This document shows positions 34,728 to 41,779 of a DNA stretch of 64,000 nucleotides, in pieces. A model generated the notes under the pieces. The model was not told the origin of the DNA and searched no databases. It was given only the letters and a program-made list of their open reading frames with translations. Numbering within the stretch: the first letter of the stretch is position 1; the number at the start of each line of letters is the position of its first letter. The position numbers were made by a program, and so were the translations under genes. Origin of the DNA: a virus; the IMG/VR virus record IMGVR_UViG_3300046787_000130, positions 62,001-126,000 of that record; one strand, written 5' to 3'.

Positions 34728-34991
34728 ATGATTATCAATACTCGCACCAAGCAGGACATTCTCAACTGCCTTCAGGAAATGTCCAACTCTATGATTCGAA
34801 TTGAAGCAGAACGTGACCATATGAAGTCCATTCTAGAAAAGATGAAGGATGAATATGAAATTCCTCCCAAGATTGGTCGGCGTCTAGCAAAGACCTTCCA
34901 CAAGCGTTCTTATGAGGAAGAAGTTGCTTCTAATCAAGAGTTTAGTGATGCTTATGGCGCACTCGCAGGAAGTGAAGCCATCTCTGATTGA
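34728..34991 (+). CDS. Small helical protein, DsbA-like dsDNA-binding candidate
   Basis: Encodes 87 residues. The C-terminal half (Y-E-I-P-P-K-I-G-R-R-L-A-K-T-F-H-K, then E-F-S-D-A-Y-G-A-L) is similar in pattern to T4 DsbA (89 residues), a double-stranded DNA-binding protein linked to late promoters. The N-terminal half is a coiled helix with E-A-E-R-D-H-M-K. It lies between clamp and clamp loader, where related phages have a small conserved protein. Assignment is moderate. Confidence 0.5.
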   Translation: MIINTRTKQDILNCLQEMSNSMIRIEAERDHMKSILEKMKDEYEIPPKIGRRLAKTFHKRSYEEEVASNQEFSDAYGALAGSEAISD

Positions 34992-34995
34992 CCTA

Positions 34996-35075
34996 TATAA
35001 TACGGGGCGTGCGTAAGCAACGAAAACTTCCGCCAGACTGCTCTTCGTGGATTCACCCTCCCGCCCCACTTTTTT
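34996..35075 (+). promoter_or_regulatory. -10 box plus structured RNA/attenuator before gp44
   Basis: TATAAT (34996-35001) lies immediately before a 5'-terminal structure closed by GGGGCG (35004-35009) with CGCCCC (35062-35067), followed by ACTTTTTT. Inside are TGC-GTAA-GCA (35010-35019, a GNRA-type tetraloop hairpin) and ACGAA (35020-35024) with TTCGT (35044-35048). An alternative hairpin GTG-GATT-CAC (35047-35056) competes. It could be an attenuator for gp44 or a short stable RNA. The -35 is weak. Confidence 0.55.
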
Positions 35076-35090
35076 ATTATGGAGTATATT

Positions 35091-36029
35091 ATGAATGAAG
35101 CCCTTTGGGTTGAAAAGTATCGTCCGCATACTATTGCTGACTGTATCCTGCCGGAATCGTATAAAAATACATTCCAAGAATATGTAAATAAAAAAGATAT
35201 TCCACATCTGCTGCTTTGCGGCAGTGCTGGCGTTGGTAAGACCACCGTTGCTAAGGCTCTCTGTGAAGAGATTGGGTGCGACTATCTTGTCATCAATGGT
35301 TCTGATGAATCAGGCATTGATACCTTCCGTATGAAGATTAAGAATTACGCCAGTGCTATGTCGTTGACTGGTGGTAAGAAAGTCATCATCATTGATGAGG
35401 CTGACTATCTCAATGCTAACTCTACTCAGCCAGCCATGCGTGCTGCTATGGAAGAGTTTGCCCATAATTGTACGTTTATCATGACGTGTAATTATAAGAA
35501 TCGTATCATTGACCCTCTACACTCACGCTGCGCGGTCATTGAGTTTAAACTTAAGAATGTTGACAAGCCTATCATTGCCAAGCAGTTCATGCAGCGTGTT
35601 ATCAACATTCTGACTAATGAGAAGGTTAACTTCGACAAGCAGGTTGTTGTTGAGGTAATTAAGAAATATTTTCCTGACTTTAGGCGCACCCTGAATGAAC
35701 TACAAAGGTATTCGGTATCTGGACATATTGATTCTGGTATTCTATCTTCTGTTGTTGATGTATCTCTTGCCGGTTTGGTAAAGTCTCTCAGAGACCAAAA
35801 CTTTACTGAAATGCGCAAGTGGGTTGCTGAGAATGGCGGTGATGACCCTGTTCGTATGTACCGTCGTATCTATGATTCACTCTATGATGTTATGGACAAA
35901 ACAACTATCCCTAACGCAGTAATCATCCTAGCCCGATATCAGTACCAAGCAGCGTTTGTTGCTGACCAAGAACTGAACCTCACGGCATGCCTTACTGAAA
36001 TGATGGTTGAGTGTAAGTTTAATGGCTGA
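35091..36029 (+). CDS. 44: Clamp loader large subunit gp44
   Basis: Encodes 312 residues from ATG 35091, chosen because GGAG lies 6 bases upstream; an in-frame ATG at 35079 would overlap that site. L-W-V-E-K-Y-R-P near the start, Walker A G-S-A-G-V-G-K-T-T, Walker B I-I-D-E-A-D and H-S-R-C-A-V-I-E-F (SRC motif). Four gp44 plus one gp62 load the gp45 clamp. Confidence 0.96.
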   Translation: MNEALWVEKYRPHTIADCILPESYKNTFQEYVNKKDIPHLLLCGSAGVGKTTVAKALCEEIGCDYLVINGSDESGIDTFRMKIKNYASAMSLTGGKKVIIIDEADYLNANSTQPAMRAAMEEFAHNCTFIMTCNYKNRIIDPLHSRCAVIEFKLKNVDKPIIAKQFMQRVINILTNEKVNFDKQVVVEVIKKYFPDFRRTLNELQRYSVSGHIDSGILSSVVDVSLAGLVKSLRDQNFTEMRKWVAENGGDDPVRMYRRIYDSLYDVMDKTTIPNAVIILARYQYQAAFVADQELNLTACLTEMMVECKFNG

Positions 36030-36402
36030 CCTATTCAAGGAGATTATTCCTAGCATCCTACAAACAAAGGAATATGCCCTGCTGACAGAGCAGGATGAAA
36101 AGGGTTACAGTTCATTTATGGTTAACAAGGCATTGTCATTTCATCGTGACACTGCTTTGATTGCTAATGCCATCAACGTGTATCCAAATCTTGACAATAA
36201 GTTGAAATACGACTTTCTTATAAATATGGTACGTGCTCAAAAACGCCCCTATTCAAAGTGGTTTAAGAGAGCCGAAAGTAGTGATTTGCTTGCTGTCAAA
36301 GAATATTATGGCTACTCGGATGCCAAAGCATATGAAGCCCTTCGGGTGCTTGATGATGAGCAAGTCACCATGATTAAAACAAGAATCAATAAAGGTGACT
36401 GA
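36022..36402 (+). CDS. 62: Clamp loader small subunit gp62
   Basis: Encodes 126 residues from ATG 36022, overlapping gp44 by 8 bases. Shorter than T4 gp62 (187), as in aquatic relatives. Contains F-M-V-N-K-A-L-S-F-H-R-D-T and K-W-F-K-R, features of gp62. The position directly after gp44 and before regA is conserved. Confidence 0.88.
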   Translation: MADLFKEIIPSILQTKEYALLTEQDEKGYSSFMVNKALSFHRDTALIANAINVYPNLDNKLKYDFLINMVRAQKRPYSKWFKRAESSDLLAVKEYYGYSDAKAYEALRVLDDEQVTMIKTRINKGD

Positions 36403-36403
36403 T

Positions 36404-36817
36404 ATGACTTTGGAAAAATTAGTAGAGGTAACTCTGGCAAAGGAAGATGACTTTCTCAAGGTGCGTGAGACGCTAACTCGGATTGGCGTTGCCGCAAAGA
36501 AAGATAACATCCTGTATCAATCATGCCACATCCTGCACAAGCAGGGTAAGTACTACATCGTACACTTCAAAGAATTGTTTGAACTTGATGGCAAGCCTAG
36601 CAGCATGACAGAGAATGACGTTGCTAGACGCAATACCATTGCAAATCTAATCGCAGAGTGGGGACTTGTAAAGTTACTTGACCCTGCCAAGACTAAAGAC
36701 AATCTAGCCCCAATTAGCCAAATCAAGATTCTTCCGCACAAAGAGAAAGCAGAATGGCAGTTGGTTAGCAAGTACACTATTGGAAAGAAGCGCCGCGATA
36801 TCCCTGAAATGGAGTAA
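36404..36817 (+). CDS. regA: Translational repressor RegA
   Basis: Encodes 137 residues from ATG 36404; a GTG at 36395 is possible. Core K-V-R-E-T-L-T-R-I-G-V-A followed by Y-Q-S-C-H-I-L-H-K-Q-G-K-Y-Y-I-V-H-F-K-E is diagnostic, and the C-terminus has W-Q-L-V-S-K-Y-T-I-G. It represses early mRNAs including clamp-loader genes by binding near ribosome-binding sites. Confidence 0.96.
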   Translation: MTLEKLVEVTLAKEDDFLKVRETLTRIGVAAKKDNILYQSCHILHKQGKYYIVHFKELFELDGKPSSMTENDVARRNTIANLIAEWGLVKLLDPAKTKDNLAPISQIKILPHKEKAEWQLVSKYTIGKKRRDIPEME

Positions 36818-36820
36818 ATT

Positions 36821-37339
36821 ATGTACATTGAGATTTATAGAATGAACGCAGATGTCAGACTGCCTAAGTGGGGTACTGACTACGCAAACTGTTTTGATAT
36901 TGAGTATTGCCCGGTAAATGATATTGTTCACGGCTACAATGACTCTAATATTACGGTAGAGCGTTGGATTGAAAAGGATACGCATGACGTTGTCATCTAT
37001 CCAGGTGAACGTCTTCTCATTCCCACAGGGTTAATCTTCAAGTTTCCAGACACTGTTGAGCATACTTATTCTTTGCGTCTCCATTCACGGTCTGGTCTTG
37101 CGTTGAAGCGCGGATTGGTTCTTGCTAATGGTACTGGAATTGTAGATGTAGACTACCGTATGCAGGTGTTTGCATTGATTGCTAACGTATCCTCAGTTGC
37201 GCAAACTATTGCCAAGCATGAACGTATCTGTCAGGGTGAGATTGTTCGTAATGAGCAATTCAAATTTGTGGAAACGGCAGATAAGCCTGACTTGTTAGGC
37301 AATCGCGCTGGCGGTTTTGGTTCAACTGGAACAAAGTGA
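36821..37339 (+). CDS. dut: dUTP diphosphatase
   Basis: Encodes 172 residues. Trimeric dUTPase motifs: R-S-G-L-A-L-K-R-G (motif 2), G-I-V-D-V-D-Y-R (motif 3), and C-terminal N-R-A-G-G-F-G-S-T-G (motif 5). It prevents uracil incorporation and supplies dUMP for thymidylate-type synthesis. This matters in a phage that probably modifies pyrimidines. Confidence 0.95.
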   Translation: MYIEIYRMNADVRLPKWGTDYANCFDIEYCPVNDIVHGYNDSNITVERWIEKDTHDVVIYPGERLLIPTGLIFKFPDTVEHTYSLRLHSRSGLALKRGLVLANGTGIVDVDYRMQVFALIANVSSVAQTIAKHERICQGEIVRNEQFKFVETADKPDLLGNRAGGFGSTGTK

Positions 37340-37767
37340 TGTTAGATGTGTTTGGTGATGCAGTGGTTGAGAATCCGTTTCTTAACTACCTGACATATGA
37401 AAACCACCTGCGTAACCTAGTGTTGAATAGACACGCTGGAGTTTTTATGCAGTACTGCGTAGGAACAAAACCAGGTGGCACCAAACATATCATTGATGTT
37501 GTTTCAGTTGATTCTAAGATTCTTGTTTCTGCAAAGTTGCAAAATATTGCGGGTACTGCGGAAGAGAAGATTCCATATGAGCAGTTAATGCTTCAGCATG
37601 CTTGTGATACCTACGGGTACAACAAAGCCTACATCGTATGCGCTGGAACTGGTTGGCGTCTGCTCAACTACTTCACCTCAGAAGAATACAAGAATCTCAT
37701 CAAGACTCCAAAAGTTGAACTGCTAAAGTACGAAGATTTTGCTAGAATTATTGATGAAGTTGGCTAA
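37339..37767 (+). CDS. PD-(D/E)XK nuclease-like protein
   Basis: Encodes 142 residues from ATG 37339 (TGATG overlap with dut). The segment D-V-V-S-V-D, V-S-A-K-L-Q and G-T-A-E-E-K-I-P-Y-E-Q-L-M-L-Q is like nuclease cores in which the acidic residue before x-K is replaced and a GTAEEK-type motif follows. Related small proteins occur in aquatic T4-like phages. The D/E of the canonical (D/E)xK is Ser here, so activity may rely on the shifted Glu residues. Possible role in host DNA breakdown or DNA processing. Confidence 0.55.
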   Translation: MLDVFGDAVVENPFLNYLTYENHLRNLVLNRHAGVFMQYCVGTKPGGTKHIIDVVSVDSKILVSAKLQNIAGTAEEKIPYEQLMLQHACDTYGYNKAYIVCAGTGWRLLNYFTSEEYKNLIKTPKVELLKYEDFARIIDEVG

Positions 37768-37770
37768 ATA
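37763..37770 (+). promoter_or_regulatory. Late promoter-like GCTAAATA
   Basis: CTAAATA overlaps the stop of the nuclease-like gene, 60 bases before the hsp20 start. Confidence 0.5.
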
Positions 37771-37829
37771 AGAAACTGGATGCCCAATCGGGGTCCAGGT
37801 TTTTAACTTGCTTTTAAAGGAGTACAATC

Positions 37830-38255
37830 ATGACCAATAGTCTATTTGACCGTTATCTACCATCTGCTCTTGGATTTGACCGCGTGTTTGATGTTCTTGA
37901 CCACGCCTCTGATGTTGTCAATTCAAGCAATCTAGCCTTTCCTCCAGTAAATATTGTAAAGATTGACGACACTAACTATGCCGTTGAACTTGCTATTGCT
38001 GGTTACACAGAAGAAGAAGTCAACGTAGAAACCGAAAAGAATCTACTGAAGATTTCTGGAAAGAAATTGGAAAAAGATGAACGCAATTATGTCCTTAGAG
38101 GAATTGCAGGACGTTCATTCTATCGCCAGTTTATTCTGACTGATACGATGGTAGTGCGAGATGCGGCTCTCAAGAATGGCGTTCTTACAGTTTCTCTTGA
38201 GAATGTTATTCCAGAAGCCCAGAAGCCAAGAAAGATTGCTGTTCTAGCAACCTAG
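37830..38255 (+). CDS. hsp20: Small heat-shock protein Hsp20
   Basis: Encodes 141 residues. Alpha-crystallin domain with P-P-V-N-I-V-K-I-D-D-T-N-Y-A-V-E-L-A-I-A-G-Y, L-L-K-I-S-G-K-K and A-L-K-N-G-V-L-T-V-S-L-E. It is an ATP-independent holdase, typical of aquatic T4-like phages, where it probably supports capsid or host-protein folding. AAAGGAG lies before the start; a terminator follows. Confidence 0.96.
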   Translation: MTNSLFDRYLPSALGFDRVFDVLDHASDVVNSSNLAFPPVNIVKIDDTNYAVELAIAGYTEEEVNVETEKNLLKISGKKLEKDERNYVLRGIAGRSFYRQFILTDTMVVRDAALKNGVLTVSLENVIPEAQKPRKIAVLAT

Positions 38256-38281
38256 TAAAACAGACAACTTTTCTTGTAACG

Positions 38282-38316
38282 GTGCGGTGGTGAAAATCAC
38301 CGCACTTTGCGTTTTT
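38282..38316 (+). terminator. Rho-independent terminator after hsp20
   Basis: GTGCGGTG (38282-38289) pairs with CACCGCAC (38298-38305), 8-base loop, then TTTGCGTTTTT. Confidence 0.85.
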
Positions 38317-38324
38317 GTAAGTGA

Positions 38325-38376
38325 TTGATTTTACAGAAATTTTTCCTATCGACTTTTTTCTGGATTTCAGTACAAT
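38325..38376 (+). promoter_or_regulatory. Promoter cassette copy 4 (TTGATT-N18-TCGACT-N16-TACAAT)
   Basis: TTGATT 38325-38330, TCGACT 38349-38354, TACAAT 38371-38376; same spacing as the other copies. It begins directly after the hsp20 terminator. Confidence 0.85.
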
Positions 38377-38403
38377 ATAGGTATAGTGAAAGTTAAGGGA
38401 AAA

Positions 38404-38586
38404 ATGATGAAGACTGAAAAGCAGATTTTGGCTGAAATTGCGCGCCTGCAGGCTCAACTTGATAGCATGAAAAAGCCCAAGATGAGCAAAGTGCGTCCGC
38501 TGTTTTCTGACAAGGACATCTGGATTGAGTCTGACAAAGTTGGCGGTTGCTGCGACCCGTCCACCGAAACTTACTGGTCAATGTAA
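38404..38586 (+). CDS. Small hypothetical protein with N-terminal coiled helix
   Basis: Encodes 60 residues (ATGATG at 38404/38407, with GGGA upstream). An N-terminal amphipathic helix (I-L-A-E-I-A-R-L-Q-A-Q-L-D) precedes a tail with G-G-C-C-D-P. No recognised family. Expressed from promoter cassette copy 4. Confidence 0.6.
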   Translation: MMKTEKQILAEIARLQAQLDSMKKPKMSKVRPLFSDKDIWIESDKVGGCCDPSTETYWSM

Positions 38587-38590
38587 GTGA

Positions 38591-38642
38591 TTGATTTTAC
38601 AAAAGAAAATCGCATTGACTTTTTCCTAGAATCCGGTATTAT
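38591..38642 (+). promoter_or_regulatory. Promoter cassette copy 5 (TTGATT-N18-TTGACT-N16-TATTAT)
   Basis: TTGATT 38591-38596, TTGACT 38615-38620, TATTAT 38637-38642. The ATG of the next gene is at 38649, about the expected +1, so the mRNA would be leaderless. Confidence 0.85.
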
Positions 38643-38648
38643 ATAAGT

Positions 38649-38948
38649 ATGAAAAGCAAGTTCAAGCCGCTGCCGCGCAGCACCCGCCTCATCGTGGAAT
38701 TCCACGATGGTATCCACAGCACCTACACCACCAAGGGTGACATCCTCAAGCAGAATGTCTTCAACCCGCGTGCCATGAGCCTGTCGCTCATCAACGCGCT
38801 GGCTGACTTGGAGGCAGACCGCAAGGCTGACTTTGACAAGATAGGCACCATTGTGACCACCAACGCGATTGGTTACGTCACTGGTGTTGATGGCAAGCAG
38901 CACACCTACACTCTGGACATTTCCGCATACCGCATTGGGGGCAAGTAA
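38649..38948 (+). CDS. Hypothetical protein with apparently leaderless start
   Basis: Encodes 99 residues with GC-rich, C-ending codons unlike the replication genes. Basic N-terminus (M-K-S-K-F-K-P-L-P-R-S-T-R) and a mixed body with V-G-V-D-G-K-Q type turns. No recognised family. The start at the predicted +1 of promoter cassette 5, with no Shine-Dalgarno site possible, is unusual. Confidence 0.65.
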   Translation: MKSKFKPLPRSTRLIVEFHDGIHSTYTTKGDILKQNVFNPRAMSLSLINALADLEADRKADFDKIGTIVTTNAIGYVTGVDGKQHTYTLDISAYRIGGK

Positions 38949-38949
38949 G

Positions 38950-39234
38950 ATGAGCCACATGAAGGATTTTCTTGAGGATGTTCGCGCCATGATTCTGCAT
39001 GGCGCTTCCGTTGAGTACATCGCAAGTTGTAATGACGTGCCGGTGGAAATGGTCGAGGGTGCGCTTGACATTCTCATGGAAGATGCTGACTTCTGTAAAC
39101 TGGCTGGCTTTGATGCGCCTGAGCCGCTGTATGACGTGGACGATGAGCCGCTGAGTGCAGAGGATGATGGCTACATCTATGGCACGGATGATGGCTATGG
39201 TGTGGATTTCTATGATGGGGAGTATGCGACATGA
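38950..39234 (+). CDS. Small acidic hypothetical protein
   Basis: Encodes 94 residues from ATG 38950, right after the previous stop. The N-terminal part may form a helix-turn-helix-like fold (S-V-E-Y-I-A-S-C-N-D-V-P-V-E-M-V). The C-terminal 40 residues are very acidic and Tyr/Gly-rich (D-D-G-Y-I-Y-G-T-D-D-G-Y). Acidic DNA-mimic tails are one possible reading. Function unknown. Confidence 0.6.
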   Translation: MSHMKDFLEDVRAMILHGASVEYIASCNDVPVEMVEGALDILMEDADFCKLAGFDAPEPLYDVDDEPLSAEDDGYIYGTDDGYGVDFYDGEYAT

Positions 39235-39362
39235 GCAAGTTGTATAAGGGTAATGGCGTGGCGCGTGATTTGCGCAGCCCCAAGTATGCGATGCGTGTTG
39301 TGCCGACGCACAAGCAGTATCGTCGCGCCAAGGCAAAGCGGGATTGGTCTAATGATATCTGA
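39231..39362 (+). CDS. Very small basic hypothetical protein
   Basis: Encodes 43 residues, ATGA overlap with the gene before. Strongly basic (H-K-Q-Y-R-R-A-K-A-K-R). The tight overlap and the codon use shared with its neighbours support a real gene. Its acidic upstream neighbour could be its partner, which is only a guess. Confidence 0.5.
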   Translation: MSKLYKGNGVARDLRSPKYAMRVVPTHKQYRRAKAKRDWSNDI

Positions 39363-39588
39363 TGGAGTTGTTGCTGTGTATCGTGAACGTGCATATGTTG
39401 TAAAGCCGCGAGTCAATTTCAATCCTGCAAACAAGCAGCATAGGCTTGACTATGCGCAGTTTATCAAGTATAATAACTGGAAGACAGGTTGCCAATATCT
39501 GTTGGAAGAGCCATACATGGACATTCCGACAATGATTCAGGACAAGTTGGTTCGTTATTATCTCAAGCCGATGATGGAGAAAGCGTGA
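39352..39588 (+). CDS. Small hypothetical protein
   Basis: Encodes 78 residues from ATG 39352, overlapping the previous gene by 11 bases. Contains R-V-N-F-N-P-A-N-K-Q-H-R-L-D-Y-A-Q-F. No recognised family; part of an operon of tightly packed small genes. Confidence 0.55.
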   Translation: MISDGVVAVYRERAYVVKPRVNFNPANKQHRLDYAQFIKYNNWKTGCQYLLEEPYMDIPTMIQDKLVRYYLKPMMEKA

Positions 39589-39815
39589 TGCCTTATCAGT
39601 GGGTTGAACATGATTTGGGTGTTTACACCGATGAAGACCTGGTTGAAGAACTGGAACATCGTCACTATAACTTCAAGAATCTCATAAAAGATGAGATAAA
39701 AGAAGACATTGATGCTGCCCTATATGAGTTGGCTGATTGTAAGCGTTACAATCCTGAGAAGTTTGATGAGATGTTTTCCCAGTTTGTTTGGGACACCATT
39801 GGAAAGAGTATCTGA
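39588..39815 (+). CDS. Small acidic hypothetical protein
   Basis: Encodes 75 residues from ATG 39588 (TGATG overlap). Helical and acidic (E-D-L-V-E-E-L-E, D-E-I-K-E-D-I-D-A-A). No recognised family. Confidence 0.55.
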   Translation: MPYQWVEHDLGVYTDEDLVEELEHRHYNFKNLIKDEIKEDIDAALYELADCKRYNPEKFDEMFSQFVWDTIGKSI

Positions 39816-39817
39816 AA

Positions 39818-40153
39818 ATGTATCGTTGGTCTAAAAAGCGCAAGCCAAAGGGTGAGATTGCTCGCAAACTTGACACCCGAAAGTTGCGTGGCGTTGATGT
39901 AGTGTTCGGCAGTAACCGCGCACTGCGTCCTGGTTCTGACGTTGCGTTGAGCATCCAGTCTCACGTGACATCAACGCAGTTTCTTCCTGCGCGCAACAGC
40001 GTAATGGATGCGGCTCAACTTGCCAAGGAAGCACCTGAAGTGCGTGATGCCATCATTGCCAAAAGCAAGCGACTGGCTCCTGCCTATAGCAAGGGCGCAG
40101 TGCAGTATGTTACTGATGATGCTGATGTACAGTCACTGGGGAGAAAGCGGTGA
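39818..40153 (+). CDS. Basic hypothetical protein
   Basis: Encodes 111 residues from ATG 39818, two bases after the previous stop. Basic N-terminus (W-S-K-K-R-K-P-K) and D-T-R-K-L-R-G-V-D-V-V-F-G-S. GC-rich codons like the other genes of this block. Function unknown. Confidence 0.6.
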   Translation: MYRWSKKRKPKGEIARKLDTRKLRGVDVVFGSNRALRPGSDVALSIQSHVTSTQFLPARNSVMDAAQLAKEAPEVRDAIIAKSKRLAPAYSKGAVQYVTDDADVQSLGRKR

Positions 40154-40437
40154 ACAAACTAACGAAAGAATATCTGGCTGAGTTGGGATTGGCACTTAAG
40201 CGATTTGGCACTTATCAATATGATGATAAGGGTGCGCATGAGGTAATGAATCTTGAACCACTAATCTCTAAATTGCAAGAATTATCTGCAATAGAAGCAG
40301 CAGAAGTCTTGCGGGAAATTGCAGCGTCTCCAAAGTATGACAACCGAGGCAGTCTCTTAACGGAAACACTGCTTGCTTACATGGAAGACTGGGAAGAGTT
40401 GTGGGCGCAGCCTGGAATTGAAGACTTGGCATATTAG
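40150..40437 (+). CDS. Helical hypothetical protein
   Basis: Encodes 95 residues with GTG start in a GTGA overlap. Predicted all-helical (L-Q-E-L-S-A-I-E-A-A-E-V-L-R-E-I). No recognised family. Confidence 0.6.
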   Translation: MNKLTKEYLAELGLALKRFGTYQYDDKGAHEVMNLEPLISKLQELSAIEAAEVLREIAASPKYDNRGSLLTETLLAYMEDWEELWAQPGIEDLAY

Positions 40438-40447
40438 GAGTTGAAGA

Positions 40448-40666
40448 ATGAAAGTACGATTGATGAAGCGATATATGAAAGATGTTGAAGACCCATATTA
40501 TGAAGTGGACAAATGGATTCATCTGTTAGGGCAAATTGGGTATTGGAGTACTCAGGCAAGAACAATGGATTACAATTATGCAGTTTCCGTGTTTGAAGAC
40601 TATAAGCACAATAAGCGCGGCGGACCAGAACGCAAGGCAGAAGTACTTTTAATTCACCATGAGTGA
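40448..40666 (+). CDS. Small hypothetical protein
   Basis: Encodes 72 residues. Basic N-terminus, with Y-Y-E-V-D-K-W-I-H-L-L-G-Q-I-G-Y-W. AGGAG precedes the start by about 7 bases. Function unknown. Confidence 0.6.
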   Translation: MKVRLMKRYMKDVEDPYYEVDKWIHLLGQIGYWSTQARTMDYNYAVSVFEDYKHNKRGGPERKAEVLLIHHE

Positions 40667-40793
40667 ACTTGACTTTTTCATTTTAATCTTTTATACTATA
40701 TCTTTCGTATGGTTAGTGGGTATCCTGCTAGCCATGCTTTTCTTTTTAGGACTATTGTATGAAGTTACATTTACTAAGCGACCTCCATCTTGA
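40659..40793 (+). CDS. Possible 44-residue single-span membrane protein
   Basis: ATG at 40659 in an ATGAGTGA overlap with the gene before. Residues about 5-33 are almost entirely hydrophobic (F-F-I-L-I-F-Y-T-I-S-F-V-W-L-V-G-I-L-L-A), then Y-E-V-T-F-T-K-R. It overlaps the phosphoesterase start by 35 bases and also contains a sigma70 promoter, so the hydrophobicity might be an accident of T-rich promoter DNA. Confidence 0.4.
   Translation: MSELDFFILIFYTISFVWLVGILLAMLFFLGLLYEVTFTKRPPS
40669..40697 (+). promoter_or_regulatory. Sigma70-type promoter upstream of phosphoesterase
   Basis: TTGACT (40669-40674), 17-base spacer, TATACT (40692-40697). It lacks the upstream TTGATT box of the cassette family. 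Confidence 0.75.
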
Positions 40794-41568
40794 GTTTGCC
40801 CCAATAGATTTGCCCGGCGGCGATGTACTTCTGCTTGCTGGCGATATTTTTGTTGCTAGCAACAAGCGTCTTAATGATACGTTTCATGGAGAAGAAGCCA
40901 AATATTTCTTTGAAGATGCGTGCGCCAAGTACAACAAGGTAATCTGCATTGCCGGCAACCATGAACACTATGGTAACTATTATAACACGACACACGAAAA
41001 CATTCGTAACTTTTTCCATAAGCATGACTTGAAGGTTGTGTTCTTAGAGAACAGTTGCTTTGAATTAAATGATGAATACGTGTTGTTTGGTTCTACCTTC
41101 TGGACAGACTTTAACAACAATGACTTTGTTGCGGTACAAGCAGCAAAGAACGGCATGAATGACTTCCGTATGATTTCCTATGAGAATGATAATAAGAGCG
41201 GAAGTCTCTCGCCATTTGACACTACCGAATTTAATTTGACGGCGCGCAATTCACTAAAGATGGCACTAGAGTTTTATTCAACCAAGAAGTTTATCGTGAT
41301 GACGCATCATCTACCTGACATGCTCAGTGTTGATGCTAAGTATGGTAATGACCCGTTGAATTATGCCTATGCTAACACGGGTCTCAAACAATTCATATTG
41401 GACAATCCCCGTATAAAGTACTGGATGCATGGGCACACCCATACCAGCCGTGACTATATAATTGGAGATTGTCGAGTGATGTGCAATCCAAGAGGATACG
41501 CCAAACCGTATCGTCCTGAAGAATGCGAAAATATTTTGTTTAACGTGAATCATACACTGGAGATTTAA
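40759..41568 (+). CDS. Calcineurin-like metallophosphoesterase
   Basis: Encodes 269 residues. Motifs: L-S-D-L-H-L-E, A-G-D-I-F, A-G-N-H-E-H-Y, H-H-L-P and H-G-H-T-H. These bind two metal ions. Single-domain enzymes like this hydrolyse phosphomono- or diesters, including nucleotides or signalling molecules. Substrate unknown. Distinct from gp47, which lies elsewhere. Confidence 0.88.
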   Translation: MKLHLLSDLHLEFAPIDLPGGDVLLLAGDIFVASNKRLNDTFHGEEAKYFFEDACAKYNKVICIAGNHEHYGNYYNTTHENIRNFFHKHDLKVVFLENSCFELNDEYVLFGSTFWTDFNNNDFVAVQAAKNGMNDFRMISYENDNKSGSLSPFDTTEFNLTARNSLKMALEFYSTKKFIVMTHHLPDMLSVDAKYGNDPLNYAYANTGLKQFILDNPRIKYWMHGHTHTSRDYIIGDCRVMCNPRGYAKPYRPEECENILFNVNHTLEI

Positions 41569-41569
41569 T

Positions 41570-41776
41570 ATGCAAAACTTTAATTTTACCCTACACGAAG
41601 ATGGTAGCAATCAACTAGATGGTTCGCATCCTGTAATTCCATCTGTGCGCAATACCCTAAGCGTTCATGGCGATTTGAACCTAACCATGTTGATTGAACA
41701 CTTCCAGCAGTTTGTTGTTGGTTGCGGATATGTTCTTCCTGAGAATACTTCGATTGGTCTTGTTGAGGACTATTAA
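41570..41776 (+). CDS. Small hypothetical protein
   Basis: Encodes 68 residues, starting one base after the phosphoesterase stop. Contains F-T-L-H-E-D-G-S-N-Q-L-D-G-S. No recognised family. Confidence 0.55.
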   Translation: MQNFNFTLHEDGSNQLDGSHPVIPSVRNTLSVHGDLNLTMLIEHFQQFVVGCGYVLPENTSIGLVEDY

Positions 41777-41779
41777 TCT

